The notes beneath the pieces are model-generated. The model did no database searches. It was not told the origin of the DNA and saw only the letters and a program-made list of their open reading frames with translations. From assembly GCF_025370775.1 (NCBI RefSeq), contig NZ_JAMXEX010000016.1:1-64000 (forward strand): a DNA stretch of 64,000 nt, given 5' to 3'. Positions 7,225 to 15,959 of this stretch are shown in pieces (the first letter of the stretch is position 1; each line of letters opens with the position of its first letter). The stretch comes from Ancylothrix sp. D3o. Its GTDB lineage: Bacteria > Cyanobacteriota > Cyanobacteriia > Cyanobacteriales > Oscillatoriaceae. Both the position numbers and the translations under genes were made by a program.

Positions 7225-7500
7225 ATGCCGGCGCTACTTATCGGCATAATTTACAAGGCAAGAAAAAGTGCCCGTTTGCAAAGTTTTCCAGATTGGTTTG
7301 AATTTAAAGGCTCCGAAGAAAGCCGGTGTAAACAAATTGGTAACGCCGTCCCGCCGCTTTTGGCAAAAGCTTTAGCGGTTTATGTAAAAGCTTATTTAAA
7401 ATTTCATCAAACCTCAACAAGAAATAAAGATAATTTACTTAATCACCCGATACAGCTATCTTTTAATTTTGTAGGAAAGCATACCTACAAAGCCCTTTAA
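7225..7500 (+). pseudogene. C-terminal stub of a DNA (cytosine-5) methyltransferase
   Basis: Residues about 16-58 match the end of C5 cytosine methyltransferases: ARLQSFPDWFEFKG (motif IX) and CKQIGNAVPPLLAKAL (motif X). Everything before, including the catalytic Pro-Cys motif IV and the SAM-binding motif I, is missing, so it cannot methylate DNA. The 200 bp upstream show no further methyltransferase sequence in any frame I read. No restriction endonuclease gene is adjacent. Most likely the remnant of a lost restriction-modification system. The nominal ATG 7225 is simply the first in the open frame. Confidence 0.7.
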
Positions 7501-7570
7501 TCTATCAGAACCGGCATCAAAACTTTTTTTCTCTTAAAATTCAGATATACCCCAACCTATCAAACCCAAG

Positions 7571-8233
7571 ATGAAACTTAAACACCTCCTCACCGGCACC
7601 CTCCTACTCACCCTCCTACTCACCCCCCCAGCAAACGCCCAAAGCCAACCAACCATCGAGCAAATTCTGCAAGCCTGCGCCTATCAACAAACACAAACTC
7701 TCCCCATGCCATTTACAGACATCCCAGACAACCATTGGGCACGGGAAGCCGTTATAAATATGTACTATTGTGGAGGCGTGCGCGGGCCAATAGCCGAAGC
7801 CGAATTACGCAGAGTACAACAACAAACCTCAGTAAATATCAAAACCTTATTATCCGCCCCCACCACCCTTAAAATAGACAATCGACAATATAACTTAGAA
7901 ACCTATCTGTGGCGAGATTTCATGCCAATGACACCCCCCGATGGCACCCCCTTAATCGCCTCCCTTCGCCTCAGCGCAGCCGATGGTAAAATAGTCCCGA
8001 ATTCCCTTAATGCTAACCGAATCTGGTTAATAGAAAACGGACAAATTCTTTGGGAAACAAACTTAGCAGACGAAAACCGGCAACCCCCATCAAATCAAAT
8101 TAAAAGAATTGCTCGAAATGGCCCTAATTTGCAACCAGGCACCGCCGTTGATATAGTAGTTCAAGTCACAGACAACAAAAATCAAACTTATTTTATCAAA
8201 GCCAGCAAACAAATCATTCAACGCACAGATTAA
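7571..8233 (+). CDS. Secreted protein with a short SLH-like motif, unknown function
   Basis: A 220-residue exported protein. An N-terminal signal peptide (basic start, leucine-rich core, ANA cleavage site near residue 24) is clear. Residues about 47-70 read FTDIPDNHWAREAVINMY, which resembles the first half of an S-layer homology motif, but only one partial copy is present. The C-terminal half has no recognised domain and looks beta-rich. It lies 20 bp upstream of the large membrane hydrolase gene and shares its C-rich third-position codon use, which differs from most of the window. The two probably form one transcription unit acquired together. Confidence 0.6.
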   Translation: MKLKHLLTGTLLLTLLLTPPANAQSQPTIEQILQACAYQQTQTLPMPFTDIPDNHWAREAVINMYYCGGVRGPIAEAELRRVQQQTSVNIKTLLSAPTTLKIDNRQYNLETYLWRDFMPMTPPDGTPLIASLRLSAADGKIVPNSLNANRIWLIENGQILWETNLADENRQPPSNQIKRIARNGPNLQPGTAVDIVVQVTDNKNQTYFIKASKQIIQRTD

Positions 8234-8252
8234 TTTCCCAATAAAAACCCTT

Positions 8253-10271
8253 ATGAAAATTAAACCCCTTTACGAATTCCCCTTTTCTTGGCAAAACAAA
8301 ACCCCCGAAAACATAACCAGCGATTGCCAATGGTTAGAATTAATTATTCGGACAAGCGCCCCCTTTTCCGAAGCCTGGATTAAAGCCAGAATAGTTCAAC
8401 TCGCCTATCCCAACCCCCCCGGAAGTGTCCCTTCCGCCGACAATATCCCCACCTATGCCGGCTTAGAATCAGAAAGAGAAATTGTCCAAGCCATCCGCTC
8501 AATTTGTGACCTCAAACAATACCCCTGTTTAGCCGAAACTATAGACGAACAATATGTAACTCTTACCCTCAATAGTTGGAGATCAAAAAAATTTAGCCAA
8601 GCCGTAAGTCGCAACTTTGAAATTTATGCAGATCGCCTACACAACAACGTATTTTTAATAACAAGCACCGCCTCAATTTCCCTCCACGTTGAACGCCAAC
8701 TTCCCCCCTTAGTTCGCTATCGACCACTTTTTAATATCCAAGAATTTGCCCAAATTATTAAACAAAAATCCTGTCAACGCCTCACCCTCAGAACACACGG
8801 CTACGCCAACAACTCCCGAAACTTTTATAAAGCCTTCATGGCAGAAGCCGACGCCCTAAACCGCACCAACAATCCCAGCCAAGAAAACACCGACACAGAC
8901 GTAACCAGCCTTGACGAAAAACACTTTTATGTAGGCTATCATTGGCCGAGTGAACAACCAATAATTAGTCCGGGGTTGTGGGTAGACTTTCGCTATCATG
9001 CCAACATAGTCAGCAAATTTTTATTCGTCATTGCCCTATTTTCTCTCGCCTTTGGCACCATTTTATACCTATTATTAAAACTTTTTGTTATTCCCCTCCT
9101 CGTCTCCTTGGGAACCTTTTCCAGCGTAGCAGAACTCGGAAAGGCAATAAACTTTAGCAACACCGTCGATATAGCCGTTTCGTTGTATTGGATCATCCCC
9201 GCAATCTTCGTATTGTGGGCAATTTTCATGCAGATATTACGAGTCGTTGCCTACCAAAGAGATCGCTATCGCGCCCTCCATTATGGAGCCCCCGATTTAG
9301 GCGAATTCTTCTGGCGATTAGATAAAGCCCTCACCACCCAAGAAAAACGCAATCAAACAAAAGAAAAAATATCAAATATCGAAGAACCGCTTCCCCCACC
9401 CCCAAAAAAATCCCGAATTATTGTAAACTTAATTGGGCATAGCATGGGAGGATTGCTATTAGTAAACGTCTTGAGACTTTTAGCCGACCGATTTGGTAAA
9501 GATGACCGAGGCTCCCTAGAACCCGATTTTATCACCATTACCACCGAAGAAGGACAAGAATTAAGAGCACGCCCCGAAAACGAAGACGACTCCGACTCCA
9601 TAGGCGAACATTTATTGCTCGATAAACTTATCTTAGCCTCCCCAGATATTCCCCTAGAATTTTTACGCGAAGGACGCAATAACTATGTGCGTTCAGCCAT
9701 GCGCCGGTGCCGGCAGATATATTTATTTTCCAGTGACCGCGACATTGTACTGCGCTACCTCGCCACCTTGGGCAACTGGTTTAGTGAACCCAGCATTGAA
9801 ATGTCAGGCTATCGACTTGGCAACGTTTTTTTACAACGAACCAGTCCAAAAGATCCGACTTCTAGCTACCGGCTGTTAATTCGTAATATGTTTCATCCTC
9901 GTTCCGCCGTTAAAGCCACCTCCGCCTACGATTTATTTCAAAAATTTAACTATATCGACTGCTCAGAAATGCAGGGAGTTAACGGCGTAAATCTTCCCCT
10001 CAACCCCATCACCGCCCTCCCCATTGACATCCTCAACGCCGTCTTTTATGCCTTCAAAATTGACCCACACGGCGGTTATTTTTTCACTTTCACCCCATCT
10101 TTTGCCATCATTAAACTCCTAATCACCCTAGAAGATGCCTCAGACACAAATATCAATTTGCAAATTAACACCCTCATCGAAAAAACTAAGCTCAGATTTT
10201 TAGCCAGCCAACCTTTTATGACTCCTCCCCCTCCATTGAGCCAAACTTTAAATGTATCTAAAGAAACGTAG
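8253..10271 (+). CDS. Membrane-anchored alpha/beta-hydrolase (lipase-like)
   Basis: A 672-residue protein with two or three membrane segments at about residues 252-290 and 305-330, followed by an alpha/beta-hydrolase domain. The nucleophile elbow is GHSMGG at residues 395-400, with Ser397 as the likely catalytic serine. An earlier segment, LTLRTHGYANNSRNFYKAF near residue 177, looks like the start of a hydrolase fold, so the fold may be interrupted by the membrane insert. A histidine-containing motif near the end (DPHGGYF) could complete the triad. The substrate is unknown; lipid or ester hydrolysis is the family-level guess. Codon use is C-rich in the first two thirds. It follows the secreted SLH-like gene by 20 bp. 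Confidence 0.65.
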   Translation: MKIKPLYEFPFSWQNKTPENITSDCQWLELIIRTSAPFSEAWIKARIVQLAYPNPPGSVPSADNIPTYAGLESEREIVQAIRSICDLKQYPCLAETIDEQYVTLTLNSWRSKKFSQAVSRNFEIYADRLHNNVFLITSTASISLHVERQLPPLVRYRPLFNIQEFAQIIKQKSCQRLTLRTHGYANNSRNFYKAFMAEADALNRTNNPSQENTDTDVTSLDEKHFYVGYHWPSEQPIISPGLWVDFRYHANIVSKFLFVIALFSLAFGTILYLLLKLFVIPLLVSLGTFSSVAELGKAINFSNTVDIAVSLYWIIPAIFVLWAIFMQILRVVAYQRDRYRALHYGAPDLGEFFWRLDKALTTQEKRNQTKEKISNIEEPLPPPPKKSRIIVNLIGHSMGGLLLVNVLRLLADRFGKDDRGSLEPDFITITTEEGQELRARPENEDDSDSIGEHLLLDKLILASPDIPLEFLREGRNNYVRSAMRRCRQIYLFSSDRDIVLRYLATLGNWFSEPSIEMSGYRLGNVFLQRTSPKDPTSSYRLLIRNMFHPRSAVKATSAYDLFQKFNYIDCSEMQGVNGVNLPLNPITALPIDILNAVFYAFKIDPHGGYFFTFTPSFAIIKLLITLEDASDTNINLQINTLIEKTKLRFLASQPFMTPPPPLSQTLNVSKET

Positions 10272-10396
10272 AAACCGCCAACAAAAAATCTACTATCAGC
10301 ATTCAACAAGATAGTAATAGTTTAGAAACCTCTATTGACTGTTGAAAGTCTGGGCTGATTTGATGTGGATAGTTGATCTGGTTTTGAGGGATTTTT

Positions 10397-10428
10397 TAAC
10401 CGCAGATGAACGCAGATGAACGCAGATG
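10397..10428. repeat. STRR: AACCGCAGATGAACGCAGATGAACGCAGAT
   Basis: Three iterations of the 10-11 base unit GATGAACGCA with the usual AACCGC start. The same element occurs at 19964-20022, 27115-27149, 31386-31466 and 37933-37966, always between genes. Confidence 0.8.
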
Positions 10429-10493
10429 GGCTATCTGTTTTGGTTTTAGGTTGTTGGGTTTTTTATGGATAAGATTTTTTGTTACAGAGGAAG

Positions 10494-11180
10494 TTATTGG
10501 TTACGACGCTGACGTAAGATAAATTCAGCAATTGCTAAATCTACTGGGGTTGTGACTTTTAAGTTTGTTTCTTCTCCTTCTACGACACTCACCGGCAAAC
10601 CACACAACTCAAACAAAGCTGCATCATCTGTCACTTCCCAACCCAAACTACGGCCTTTTTCGTGACACTGTTTTAAAAGATTTACTTCAAAACCTTGGGG
10701 AGTTTGGGCCGCCCAAAGATTGCGCCGGTCTGGCGTATCCCGAATTACAAGCGCCTCATCAACAACCTTAATCGTATCTTTGACCGGCACCGCCGCCACT
10801 AACCCCTGACAACCCAAAAGCGCCTCAGCACAGCGATCAAACAAACTGGGAGTCCCCAAACACCTCGCGCCGTCATGGATTAAAACCCGCTTGGCATCAG
10901 CCGGCAACCCTTGTAAACCGTTATAAACCGACTCTTGACGAGTTTCCCCCCCCGCAATCAACACCACCGGCAACCGCAAAGAAACCATCGCCAAAATTTC
11001 CTCAAAAGCCGGCCAATCCGAAGGCTGGCCAATAATACCCACCCATTCAATCGAATCACTCGCCCCCACCGCCGCCAGAGTCCAAGCCAAAATCGGTTTA
11101 CCCAACAAACTCAATAAAAGCTTATTGCGGTCACTGCCCATCCGGCGGCCCATTCCCGCTGCTGGAATCAATAAATGCAC
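10494..11180 (-). CDS. ispD: 2-C-methyl-D-erythritol 4-phosphate cytidylyltransferase
   Basis: Third enzyme of the MEP isoprenoid pathway: it joins MEP and CTP to give CDP-methylerythritol, feeding carotenoid, phytol and quinone synthesis. At 228 residues it has the normal family length. The N-terminal CTP-binding loop PAAGMGRRMG with the following Asn-Lys, the VLIHDGARC strand near residue 98, VPVKDTIK, the WAAQTPQGF segment, TDDAALFE and the final EGEETNLKVTTPVDL are all present. Nothing in the neighbourhood belongs to the same pathway. The next gene downstream of it on the chromosome is the hydrolase gene, convergent with it across a GATGAACGCA repeat. Confidence 0.95.
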   Translation of the reverse strand: MHLLIPAAGMGRRMGSDRNKLLLSLLGKPILAWTLAAVGASDSIEWVGIIGQPSDWPAFEEILAMVSLRLPVVLIAGGETRQESVYNGLQGLPADAKRVLIHDGARCLGTPSLFDRCAEALLGCQGLVAAVPVKDTIKVVDEALVIRDTPDRRNLWAAQTPQGFEVNLLKQCHEKGRSLGWEVTDDAALFELCGLPVSVVEGEETNLKVTTPVDLAIAEFILRQRRNQ

Positions 11181-11383
11181 AACTTACTCCTTTGTAAAAA
11201 AAACAACTAGGGCGTACTTACCCCGCTAGTGGGTAGCGCCGTTCGCGCAGCGCCCTCTAGGGATAACGCCGTGATTGCCCCACACAGGGGTTATCTCCAG
11301 ATGAGTGTTAGCCAAACTCGATCTACCACACAAATTACCTATCAACCTATAGAATAAGACTTTGGCAAGCTAAATCAACCACA

Positions 11384-12358
11384 ATGCGAATACTGGCACT
11401 TGTCCCCGGTGGAATTGGCGACCAAATCTTATTTTTTCCAACCCTGGAAGACCTCAAACGGTCATACCCAAACGCCAAAATAGACATTATCGCCGAACCG
11501 CGATCCAAAGCGGCCTACCGCGTTAATAAATACTTTCACGACAAATCCCTCAACGTCGTTAACTTCGACTTCAAAGACCGCAACGGTCTAGCAGACTGGG
11601 GAAACTTGTTAGGAATCATGCGCGATGTCGAGTATGATGCCGTACTCTCCTTGGGACAAATACCCACCCTTGGCCTACTTTTATGGTTAACCGGCATCCC
11701 CAAACGAGTCGGCTACAACACGGCTGCAAGCTGGTTTCTTACCAACAGCCTCCCCCTGAAAACCGACCAATATAAAGCCGAAACATACCATGATCTCCTG
11801 CAAGGTTTTGGTATCACCACAGCTTGTCCCAATCTCTCAGTCACCCTCCTCAAAGAGGATATCGCCTGGGCCGAAAGAGAACAGCAAAGACTAGGTATCA
11901 AAAACAGCGGCTATATTCTGTTGCACAGCGGCGTGACTCAAGTCACTAAAACCAACGGCATTGACCAAATTTATCCCGTCAACAACTGGCAAAAAATTAT
12001 TCAAGACATCCAAAAACGCCAGCCTCAACTGCCGGTGGTTGCCATCAAAGGCCCAGAAGATGAAGAATTAGTCAGCGAACTTTTGCAGGCTTGTCCGGGG
12101 CTAAAACTCACCTCCCCGGAAAATGTCGGCGAGTTAGCAGCCATGATTGCCGGTGCAAACTTAATGATCTGCACTCCAGGCACCCCCATGCACCTAGCCG
12201 TCGCAGTCCAAACTTATACCATCGCCTTATTGGGCCCCAGCGAACCGAAACAACTGTTGCCAAACAGCGATAAATACATCGGCATTCAATCTAATACCGC
12301 TGCAATGGCTGATATCTCACCCGAAACAGTTATTAAGAAAATTTGGGGAGAAAGTTAA
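11384..12358 (+). CDS. Glycosyltransferase family 9 (heptosyltransferase-like) protein
   Basis: A 324-residue GT-B fold enzyme of family GT9. The N-terminus RILALVPGGIGDQILFFPTL is the characteristic start, and the C-terminal donor-binding region GANLMICTPGTPMHLAVAV followed by ALLGPSEPKQ is clear. LLHSGVTQVTKTNG marks the linker. GT9 enzymes build lipopolysaccharide cores; since cyanobacteria generally lack heptose in LPS, the donor may differ. The 203 bp between it and the divergent ispD contain a GC-rich palindromic stretch (about 11228-11262) but no gene. Confidence 0.85.
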   Translation: MRILALVPGGIGDQILFFPTLEDLKRSYPNAKIDIIAEPRSKAAYRVNKYFHDKSLNVVNFDFKDRNGLADWGNLLGIMRDVEYDAVLSLGQIPTLGLLLWLTGIPKRVGYNTAASWFLTNSLPLKTDQYKAETYHDLLQGFGITTACPNLSVTLLKEDIAWAEREQQRLGIKNSGYILLHSGVTQVTKTNGIDQIYPVNNWQKIIQDIQKRQPQLPVVAIKGPEDEELVSELLQACPGLKLTSPENVGELAAMIAGANLMICTPGTPMHLAVAVQTYTIALLGPSEPKQLLPNSDKYIGIQSNTAAMADISPETVIKKIWGES

Positions 12359-12950
12359 AACCATAGGCTTTTGGCCATTGGGGAAAAATCAAACGCCCGA
12401 ATTTTTCCCCAATACCGCCCTATGCTTCGATTTTGGCCAAGCCACCGCATTTTTACAGATATAAGTTCATCTAGTCACAAGCACCTACAGCAAAAATCAG
12501 GGAATCTACGGATATATTTTTTTCCCACAAAAGACAAACTAGATTTAGGGTATTAAGCAAAGGTTGGAGAACTACTTCCTCACCGGCTGATTTAGACACA
12601 AATCACCCACAGACCGGAGGACGTGTTTTAGCTGCTCAAAAAACAGCAAACAACCTAGTAAGCGCGGGTTTTAAGGGCAGAAAGCATCTAACATTTAAAC
12701 AAAAAAAGCAAAAAAGTTCAGGCAGTTTCATTGCTCTGCCTAAACAGAATTAAAGCCAGGATAAAAAGTGCCGGCTTTGCAAAAAGAAAAGCCCGCCTTA
12801 GCCCAACCAAAAAATCCCCTCAAACCTCTGTTAATTAAACACATTTTTTTGGCCAAATTTCTGACAAATTCTTGGCGCTTGGGGTGCATCTGCCGGTACA
12901 GCAACTACATAGCAGCCTATAGTTGCACTTGATTTCAGGAGAATCTAAAC
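12359..12950. other. 592-bp gene-free region with small hairpins, leader of the M23 gene
   Basis: No convincing gene. A 61-codon frame at 12371 has no recognisable start signal or family. Two short hairpins lie in the second half: AGGCAG/CTGCCT (12720-12741) and AAAGCC/GGCTTT (about 12753-12777). The region is long for a leader, so a regulatory RNA element is possible, but I could not fit a known one. Confidence 0.4.
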
Positions 12951-14090
12951 GTGGAAACCGTAACGCCAGTTCTTGCCGATCCTCATCCCCATTCGCGCAC
13001 TCGCACTCACTATGCACTGATTGGACTGGCCCTTTCCGTAGGAGCAACCAGCCTATTTTTGCCCCGCCAGGGCGATCAAGCCAACGCCACAGAATATATC
13101 CCCCCAACCGGCACCCAGAGTGCTGTTCACACCTCAGAAGTCACAGCCACTTCAGCCGAAACCCAGATACAATCTTTAGTGAGCGGGCCGGCTGCCAAAA
13201 AAATCGAATCAGCCCCCCAAAATGCTATTGATGCCGGTGTTGCAACAGCCACCCAGAACGTTAACCCAACGCCTGATGCGGAAGTTATGCCAGTTGCCAT
13301 TCAACAGCCAGAAACCTACAACCAATCACTCCAAAACAACTCTAGCGACAGCTTAAGACAAGAAATTATCCGACTGCGGCAAAAATACCGACGCCTTAAA
13401 GAACAGCCGCAAACCCATTTGTCTCAAACCACTTCTATTACCGAAGATCAGCAAGATTTGCAATTCAGGCAAACGACTCAAAGCGTGCAACTCAACTTAG
13501 AAAATTTACGCAGAAAAAGAAACCTAGAGTTGCAAGTTCGCAATAGTTCATTAGAAAATCCGACAAATCTCCAAACCAATCGCCAAGAATTAATAGCCGT
13601 AGCGCCTTTGGGGTCAGAAGCCTACGAATATGACATCAAACCGCGCTTTGTTTCACCGGCCTTACCACCTCTAAACCGGCCCGACACCTACCTGCCAAAA
13701 ACTCCAGCCATTTTTGAGGGATATATTTGGCCGGCCCAAGGAACACTAACCTCTGGCTATGGTTGGCGTTGGGGAAGAATGCACGCTGGAATAGACATTG
13801 CCGGGCCCATTGGCACACCGATAGTCGCGGCTGGCGGGGGAATTGTCACATTTGCCGGTTGGGATGAAGGAGGCTATGGAAACCTCGTAGAAATACAGCA
13901 TCCAGATGGCAGCATCACCCGCTATGCTCACAACAACCGCATTTTAGTCCGAGAAGGGCAACAAGTGGAAGGCGGCCAGCAGATTGCCGAAATGGGAAGC
14001 ACCGGCAACAGCACCGGCCCGCATTTACACTTTGAAATTCACCCCCAAGGAAAAGGCGCAGAAAATCCCCTTGCCTATTTGCGAACTTAA
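12951..14090 (+). CDS. M23 (LytM/NlpD-type) peptidoglycan endopeptidase
   Basis: A 379-residue cell-wall protein. A single membrane anchor lies at about residues 22-38 (ALIGLALSVGATSLFLP). A Gln-rich region predicted as coiled coil spans about 118-205, followed by a linker and a C-terminal M23 domain from about 265. Zinc ligands are visible: His278 and Asp282 in HAGID, and His358/His360 in HLHFE, so it should be an active metallopeptidase rather than a NlpD-like activator that has lost its ligands. The start is GTG 12951, with AGGAG eleven bases ahead. Its products would be cut cross-links during growth or septation. Confidence 0.9.
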   Translation: METVTPVLADPHPHSRTRTHYALIGLALSVGATSLFLPRQGDQANATEYIPPTGTQSAVHTSEVTATSAETQIQSLVSGPAAKKIESAPQNAIDAGVATATQNVNPTPDAEVMPVAIQQPETYNQSLQNNSSDSLRQEIIRLRQKYRRLKEQPQTHLSQTTSITEDQQDLQFRQTTQSVQLNLENLRRKRNLELQVRNSSLENPTNLQTNRQELIAVAPLGSEAYEYDIKPRFVSPALPPLNRPDTYLPKTPAIFEGYIWPAQGTLTSGYGWRWGRMHAGIDIAGPIGTPIVAAGGGIVTFAGWDEGGYGNLVEIQHPDGSITRYAHNNRILVREGQQVEGGQQIAEMGSTGNSTGPHLHFEIHPQGKGAENPLAYLRT

Positions 14091-14159
14091 ATTAAATACA
14101 AACAGGGACATCAAAAATAAGGGTGAGGGGGAAAAGAAAATTATCTTGATCCCAACCCA

Positions 14160-14645
14160 TTACTTATTGCCCATAACCACCGCCTCAAAAAACGCTTCGT
14201 CAAGTTCATAACCCAACATTTGAGCCAAAGCCATCAACTTAAACTTGCTCGGAGCGTTAATAGAAAACAACCAATCAGAAACCACAAAAATTTTTTGCAT
14301 AATAAAAATTTCTAAAGCTTCGGGGTTAAACTGTATTCCCTCTGTGCGGTGAAATTGGTGGGGCACCAACATCGCAGTATAACGGGCCAACTCTCCACTA
14401 TTACCCATTAACAACACCGGCAACCAAGGATAACGAGCATCTAAACGAAGAAACCAGAGACGCACTTCCGGAATTTCCGATAATTCGCGGGGATCTTCGG
14501 GTTCAGTGGGATAATCAATTTCAAAGGACAACTGCTCAGATGCAGCTTCAGAGCCTTTTGCCAGCACAGCCTCGATAGCAGTTTGGGCCGGTGAGAGATC
14601 CAGCGAATCGATGTTTTCAGAGTTTAGAGGAATTGTCAATAACAT
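14160..14645 (-). CDS. CRR6-family (DUF1817) NDH-1 assembly factor
   Basis: A 161-residue protein of the CRR6/DUF1817 family, needed in cyanobacteria and chloroplasts for maturation of the NdhI subunit of the NDH-1 complex. The conserved middle is unmistakable: DPRELSEIPEVRLWFLRLD, then RYPWLPVLL and ARYTAMLVPHQFHRTEG, followed by NPEALEIFIM. It is a soluble cytoplasmic protein with no metal-binding cysteines. It lies divergent from the Fur-family regulator gene with 335 bp between them. Confidence 0.8.
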   Translation of the reverse strand: MLLTIPLNSENIDSLDLSPAQTAIEAVLAKGSEAASEQLSFEIDYPTEPEDPRELSEIPEVRLWFLRLDARYPWLPVLLMGNSGELARYTAMLVPHQFHRTEGIQFNPEALEIFIMQKIFVVSDWLFSINAPSKFKLMALAQMLGYELDEAFFEAVVMGNK

Positions 14646-14681
14646 TTAAGGAATTTTCCGGTTTAAATTTGAAATTGTCAT

Positions 14682-14742
14682 CCTATCCGTAGAGAGTCCT
14701 AAAGCACTCTCCCCTATCCGTAGGAAGTCCTTAAGGAATCTC
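14682..14742. repeat. Tandem 31-bp duplication in the crr6-perR intergenic region
   Basis: CCTATCCGTAGAGAGTCCTA (from 14682) is repeated with changes from 14713 (CCTATCCGTAGGAAGTCCTT); each copy ends near ACTCTC or AATCTC. The pair lies just upstream of the crr6-like gene and about 240 bp from the regulator gene. It could be a doubled regulator site or an ordinary small duplication. Confidence 0.45.
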
Positions 14743-14980
14743 CGTTTCACCGAAGATGCCTAATTGTGGCAAAGTTAAGATAGACCGTCGGCATCCCTTG
14801 GCACCAACGATCACTAACATTGAAAATAGCCCTGCAAGGTATTCAAGGTCAAATGCCCACAACAGAGACGCCAAAAAATGACCGCCCTAAAAATCATAGG
14901 ATAAAATAAAAGAACAACCCGCCGTAAAAGCGAGTGTACGGCACATACTTAAAATTAAAAACATAAATTAGGCGGTAGCT

Positions 14981-15451
14981 GTGAAACCAATTCGCTCATT
15001 AGAAGATGCTTTAAATCGTTGCCAAAACCTGGGAATGCGCCTTTCTCGCCAGCGCCGCTTCATTCTGGAACTGCTCTGGCAAGCAAAAGAACACCTCTCA
15101 GCCAGAGAAATTTATGACCGCTTAAATCAGGAAGGAAAAGCAATAGGTCATACATCCGTTTACCAGAATTTAGAAGCCCTATCGAGAGGAGGCATCATAG
15201 AGTGTATAGAACGCTCTGATGGTCGGCTTTATGGAAATATCAGCGACTCCCACAGTCATATAAACTGTTTAGACACCAAACAAATTTTGGATCTTCATAT
15301 TGACTTGCCACCAGAACTTATCGAACAAATCGAACAGCAAACCGGCGTAAAAATCACCGATTACCGGATCGACTTTTACGGCTATCGCTTAGACTCGCCA
15401 CCCCAAACCCCAGACGACGTAGAAAGCTGGTATCAACCGACTTCACCCTGA
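14981..15451 (+). CDS. perR: Fur-family repressor, PerR/FurC-like
   Basis: A 156-residue Fur superfamily regulator. The N-terminal winged helix (RLSRQRRFILELLW, then HLSAREIYDRL and GHTSVYQNLEALSRGGII) and the metal-sensing motif HSHINC are clear. Similarity in the first sixty residues is to the cyanobacterial peroxide sensor type (PerR/FurC) rather than to FurA or Zur. Only one cysteine of the usual CxxC pair is present (CLDT), and no second CxxC lies near the C-terminus, so the structural zinc site of classical Fur is absent. The start is GTG 14981 with AGGCGG just upstream. Family role: repression of peroxidase and iron genes until oxidised. Confidence 0.75.
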   Translation: MKPIRSLEDALNRCQNLGMRLSRQRRFILELLWQAKEHLSAREIYDRLNQEGKAIGHTSVYQNLEALSRGGIIECIERSDGRLYGNISDSHSHINCLDTKQILDLHIDLPPELIEQIEQQTGVKITDYRIDFYGYRLDSPPQTPDDVESWYQPTSP

Positions 15452-15959
15452 TAGGGATAGCCATACAACCTAACTGGACTGTAAAAAGCATTTTATAAAA
15501 TTTGTAACGTTGCAAAATTCCTATGGGCCTTTATAATAAGACGGCAAATTGCTAATTCATTCTCAGGGCGTTTAGCCCGCGTCAATTTCGTAAGCGATCT
15601 CTTGATTACACCCAGGCAAAAACACTGCACCGACTAAAAAACCGGCAACCATCCGTATAGTCCGCAAAAATCCTGAGTATTGAGGTAGAGTAATTTTGAC
15701 TCGCCGCCAAAAACGCCTGTCTCCCGCGCCAAGTGATTAGCAAGCAAAAAATGTCTCTTTAGGGAGACAAAAAATAAGCCTCAGCGCACCGGCCTAATTA
15801 AAGCAATTAAGCACCGGCTCGCAGAACACCAGAGAGAGCGGCGCAAAATTCAGGCGCGGGATAACAGCCAACCAACAAAAGCGGACCCTTCGCTATTTGA
15901 TAATAGAGGTATGGCTGCCAAAAGCAGCTTCGGTCGCCGGCCACCCACCCCATGCCGCC
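15452..15959. other. Intergenic region with one perfect hairpin
   Basis: About 500 bp without a gene. TGTCTC-TTTAGG-GAGACA (15752-15769) is a perfect small hairpin flanked by A-runs. A GC-rich pair of CACCGGC/CACCGGCTC words lies at about 15787-15819. No known RNA family was recognised. Confidence 0.35.

Noticed and set aside
12371-12556. 61-codon frame after the GT9 gene
   Set aside because: No Shine-Dalgarno, no recognised sequence, and unlike composition; treated as chance.
12550-12680. Possible c-di-AMP (ydaO-type) riboswitch ahead of the M23 gene
   Set aside because: A 3' word (CAGCAAACAACCTAGTAAGC) resembles the end of that RNA, but no upstream strand completes the closing stem and the internal GGGTGAATC core is absent. 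An Infernal search with RF00379 would settle it.
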